64,000 nt of DNA from Papilionanthe hookeriana x Papilionanthe teres (Eukaryota > Streptophyta > Magnoliopsida > Asparagales > Orchidaceae). This document shows, one piece after another, positions 60,374-64,000 of the stretch. The stretch lies in NCBI GenBank assembly GCA_022702705.1, contig CM040421.1, forward strand, positions 4,960,001-5,024,000, in the 5' to 3' direction. The first letter of the stretch is position 1. Each line of letters starts with the position of its first letter. The notes beneath the pieces were generated by a model that searched no databases, was not told where the DNA came from, and saw nothing but the letters and a program-made list of their open reading frames with translations. The translations under genes and the position numbers were made by a program.

Positions 60374-60760
60374 CCAATTTTTATAATTAAGGTATATGCA
60401 CTAGATCACTTTGTTAATTACCCTTAATTAGTCCACAATAATTAATTCTCCCACATAAGTCTTCTAATACTCCAAATCAAAGTTAAATAATCATTGATTC
60501 CACACAAATTTCACAAAAACACAAACTTATATTCAAATAAACACAACATTTAATACAACACTAGAATTTCTATCCAAATGTGAAGGGTAAAATTTTCAAA
60601 ATACAAAACCCTATAATATTAAACTGATAAGTATACATCTCTAAGATGTACCCATCATATCATCAGGCATATATAAAAGCACTAAACACACCAAACATGA
60701 ACTCAAAAATAACACTAACATAACACATTAATACACTAAAAAGATACAAACAAAACACAT

Positions 60761-61165
60761 TTAATTCCACTCTCTATTAGGCGGAATATAACCAGGACCA
60801 CTATTATTCTCATTTGACCCTTCAAGAATGTAGATTTGATAGAACGGGCAATCATTGTTCATTCTTATATCATCTTCTTCAATCCATTTATTTTTCACAA
60901 ACATCGCTTTATCTATTTCTTCCACATACCTCGAATGATTGAATTGCATCTTGAGTTGCCATCCCATGTGATCCAGATGTAAGGTAATATCATTGATTTT
61001 TGCTTCCATTGAAGTCACTCGGGCTTCAATTTTTGCAATCATCTCTGCTATACCTTAAATGCTAACAGCCAGATATCCATTAAATAACTCCTTAGCACTA
61101 TCACTAATGAACTTACTTTTATCGGAATCTTGCTTCTTCTTCATCTTGTTCTCCCAGGAAGACAT
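60761..61165 (-). pseudogene. Shortened duplicate of the Athila post-pol ORF
   Basis: Frame from ATG at 61165: MSSWENKMKKKQDSDKSKFI..., a TAA at 61057-61055, then open from 61042 to YIPPNREWN at 60761. Its start resembles the start of the ORF at 59913 (both have KMK or MKK, then a DSDK motif and an FxS or FIS motif), and its end (YIPPNREWN) resembles FYIPYVPSRDWN. The middle domain is missing. It therefore looks like a tandem duplicate that lost its core, or a separate related gene. No function is claimed. Confidence 0.5.
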
Positions 61166-61361
61166 GGTGCTCTTCAAAATTTTCTTCTTAGACTTCAGAA
61201 ATGAAATTTGGACTTAGGGTAAGTGTTTCTATCAAGTATAATCCTTTTTTTAGAATTGGAAGATGCTAGAATATTCCCCTAGATGTTTAGAATCTTCGAA
61301 ATAACTCCCATAACTTCTCCCCCGCGATCTAGGCTTCAAATACACATTTTTCATGTTTTTT

Positions 61362-61412
61362 TATAACTGTGGCGCTTAAGCGCAAACTATTCGGCGCTTA
61401 GCTGCCAGTGCA
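61362..61412. repeat. GC-rich palindromic motif, copy 1
   Basis: 'ttataactgtggcgcttaag', CGCAAACTATTCGGCGCTTA, GCTGCCAGTGC. It stands upstream of the ORF at 60761-61165 in element sense. The left half contains the perfect 10-bp palindrome GCGCTTAAGCGC. Confidence 0.7.
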
Positions 61413-61657
61413 CATTTTAGCACAGGTCCGCTAAGTGTCCAAATTTTCATTCTGACTTCACTAAATCATCAATTAAGGTCGAATAAACTCTACTTTAAGT
61501 TTAAAAACTCCAAATTACTACCATTAAAAACATAAAAACAAACTAAACAAAGCAAACAAAACACACAAAACAAACATAAAGCAAAGCACATCGATAAATA
61601 TGAGTTGCCTCCCACAAAGCGCTTATTTTAACGTCTTCATCCTGACAAACCCAGAAC

Positions 61658-61926
61658 TCATTCTGAGTGACCCAACATTAAATTCTCATCAGATTTAGAT
61701 ATGTTTACTGAAAAATATGGTTTAAGTCTATGTCCGTTAACTTTAAATATTTTTCCAGTCTTAGGATCTTGAATATCTACAGCTCCATAAGAATAAACTT
61801 TTATCACAATGAATGGACCCATCCACCTGGACTTAAGTTTTCCAGAAAATATTCTCAATCTAGCATTATACAGCAAAATTTGTTGTCCTGGTACAAGATT
61901 TTTGGTATAAATCTTCCGATCATGCC
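61658..61926 (-). pseudogene. Athila integrase C-terminal end (3' end of pol), truncated by insertion
   Basis: The minus frame reads LYNARLRIFSGKLKSRWMGP, then FIVIKVYSYGAVDIQDPKTG and FKVNGHRLKPYF. This GKLKSRW.GPF...VNG.RLKPY pattern is the typical C-terminus of Athila-lineage integrases. It is followed by a stop near 61658 and then the post-pol ORFs. The rest of pol is separated by the LTR inserted at 61927. Confidence 0.85.
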
Positions 61927-64000
61927 TGTTGACCTCATTTTTGATGAGGTCTTCTCTTCTTCTCTTTAGTACCTAGGATCTAGCCTTAGGCTTTTCCTTT
62001 GACTATCCTAGAGGATTAGAATTGGGACCCACCACTTAGAAATTCAAACCACTTCCTAACTCCCCGCAAACTCCACAAACTTGATTGTAGACCCCTAATC
62101 ACCTAGAGGGTTGAAATTAAATGTGGAAGTTTAAAGGATGAGTTCCCATAGTGACTCTTTGGCCTTAGGATCGCCCCAGGTGGCCCTGGTCCGGTGAAGG
62201 GGCTGACTTACACACACACTACACCTATACACTACACTTTCACACACCTCCTAAAAACACACCCATACCCACTTGACCTCCCGACTCATGAAGGTGATTC
62301 ACATGGATGGTCCTTAACCCCTAAGCCCTCGCGTAAGAGGTTAGGAACAACATAGTGGATGCCTCAAATGAGTCCCTTCATGGCTCATGTGGGCTTGATA
62401 TGGCTTCATGGCTCAACCAAAATGATTTCATTCCACTTACATTCACCCAAGCTTCAATTTTCCAAATTTTCAATTTTTGACCCCCGGACCCTACACCCGC
62501 CTAACTCTACCCAATACCTCGAAACCACCCAAAACTCGCAAAATCACCTAAATCACCCAAAAATCCTCAAAATCAATCCTAAACATTCCCACATTACTCA
62601 AATTGATCATCCACACCCAAAAATACCAAAAATTCCAAAAATACCTCCCAATACCCTCCAAATACCCAAAATGCCCCTCTTAGCCAAAAAATCCAAAAAT
62701 TCAGAAAATTCCCAGAAAATTCCAGAAAATCCCAAATATTCCAAATTTCATTTTGTTCAACTACACCATGGGCCAATTTTGTCAATTTACCCCACTTTTG
62801 TCAAAATCCCCAATTTGACCCATTTTAACCCAAAATGAACCCAATGTCAAACCAAACCTATCCAATTGACCCAAATTCTGGTCCAATCCAATTCTAAACT
62901 TCAATTCAACATCCCCAACACCAATCTAGACCAAATCCAAGTCCAATTTTATTGACATGTGGATCCAATTTCACTTTTGGCCTTAAAGCCCATTTTGGAC
63001 CCATGACCCAAACTTAGCCCAAACTCACCCAATTCAACTCCAATTAACCCCAAATCTTTTCTAAACCTTCCTTAACATCCCCATAAACAAAAAACTAACA
63101 TGATTTGCCCAAAATTTAGACCCAAACCCCACTCAAATCCAACCTAAAATCAAAAAGCCCAATTTCGACCTAAACCCAAACCTAACCCAAATAAACCCAA
63201 ACCTCAAAATCAAAACCCAACCAAAGCCAAAACCTCTTTGAAACACTCCCATAAACATTTCCCAACATTTATTTTACATCAATTTTAACCCTAGCCCAAC
63301 ATTTGCCCAAGTTAGCCCAATTTGACCTACATTGGCCCATTTACCAAATAAACCCAAATTCAACCCAATTCAAACCCAAACCACATTAAATCTATTTCAA
63401 ATTACTCATGAAACATCCATAAACCAAAACCAACAATTATTTGGCCCAACCTTTTACAAAAAATTCCCATTCATGAACTCATTCTTAAACCTAAAGGCCC
63501 ACTTCCTTAAACCACTTTAAAAAGTCCACCCAAGACCATTTCAAAAGCCCAAGTTTTTAATCCAAAGCCCACATGACATTTACCCACATCATCCATTTAA
63601 TCAAAATCACCCCTAAGTTTTAAAATCATCATTAAGCCATTCCAAATCAAGCTTCATGAAAATTCTCCACCAAAATACCAAAATTCCTAAATTCTATTTT
63701 CATGAAGTTGACTAAACTTTTCCCAAGCCAAATGGAGCCATGAACAAGCCATTCTCAAGCCACATGAAGCCATGAGGGCTTTGACTTGTCATTAGTCCAT
63801 TTATGGCAAGAAGAGGGGGTTCTTTCTTAAACCTCCCTTAAACCTTTTTTACCTTAAGCATGTCACACACTATACCATGCTTAGCCACCTCACCATGGAT
63901 GGGGACTTCACTACCCCAATTCAAGTCGACCCAAATGATTCTCCCTCAGCCCAAGGTCAAGCCTTGGATGGTGAACCTAGCCCAAATGCATGAGTTGAAC
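61927..64000 (+). mobile_element. Giant-LTR family copy D, inverted, runs off the window
   Basis: It starts TGTTGACCTCATTTTTG, the exact reverse complement of the LTR end at 57292 or 42449, and follows the LTR backward (compare 42449 down to about 40390). Its flanking 5 bp are ATGCC (61922-61926); the partner lies outside. Whether it is a solo LTR or belongs to a complete element cannot be seen. It is C/A-rich on this strand with long stop-poor stretches (62359-62838). Confidence 0.92.

Overview
The window is nuclear DNA from a seed plant, most likely a flowering plant with a large, repeat-rich genome. It is AT-rich and made almost wholly of nested retrotransposons: Ty3/gypsy, Athila-type, Ty1/copia and RTE-type LINEs, with a few DNA-transposon relics. 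I recognise one apparently intact host gene: a two-coding-exon FAM32A-like gene at 26767-27950 (+). The species cannot be named from the sequence.

Layout. (1) 1-12883: three stacked copies of one very large LTR family (full length about 7.1-7.3 kb). A 7,068-bp solo LTR (272-7339, target duplication GAGAG) sits inside an older copy of the same LTR, followed by a 5'-truncated third copy (about 7575-12883). (2) 12884-17075: internal part of the element owning that third LTR, running on the minus strand: integrase C-terminus (c17075-16725), a degenerate but clearly recognisable AlkB-type RNA demethylase (ALKBH9/10-like) fragment (c16060-14960), then a tandem-repeat array next to the 3' LTR. An RTE LINE (about 17095-18062) interrupts the pol end. 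(3) 18063-28500: an unassigned stretch, a decayed copia element (19841-25262), LINE relics and the FAM32A-like gene. (4) 28500-32480: small DNA-transposon-like pieces, including a foldback/MITE-like element and a PIF/Harbinger transposase relic. (5) 32479-61926: an older fragment of the giant LTR family, then an Athila-type element on the minus strand (3' LTR 33282-35022, env-like and integrase remnants at 58798-61926). This is split by a complete 22.2-kb insertion (35108-57292) of the giant-LTR family, with 7.34- and 7.33-kb LTRs and a perfect 5-bp target duplication (TGAGT). (6) 61927-64000: another LTR of this family, in the opposite orientation, inserted into the Athila integrase and running off the window.

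The giant-LTR element between 35108 and 57292 encodes only gag-like pieces (with a duplicated gag C-terminal region) and no protease, reverse transcriptase or integrase, so it looks non-autonomous. The copy at 7575-17075 does carry the integrase end and may represent the pol-bearing relative. Its captured ALKBH-like gene, lying in sense orientation downstream of pol, is the most unusual object in the window. Element ends, target duplications and splice junctions were read directly from the sequence. Family names rest on recognisable protein motifs and remain to be confirmed by searches.
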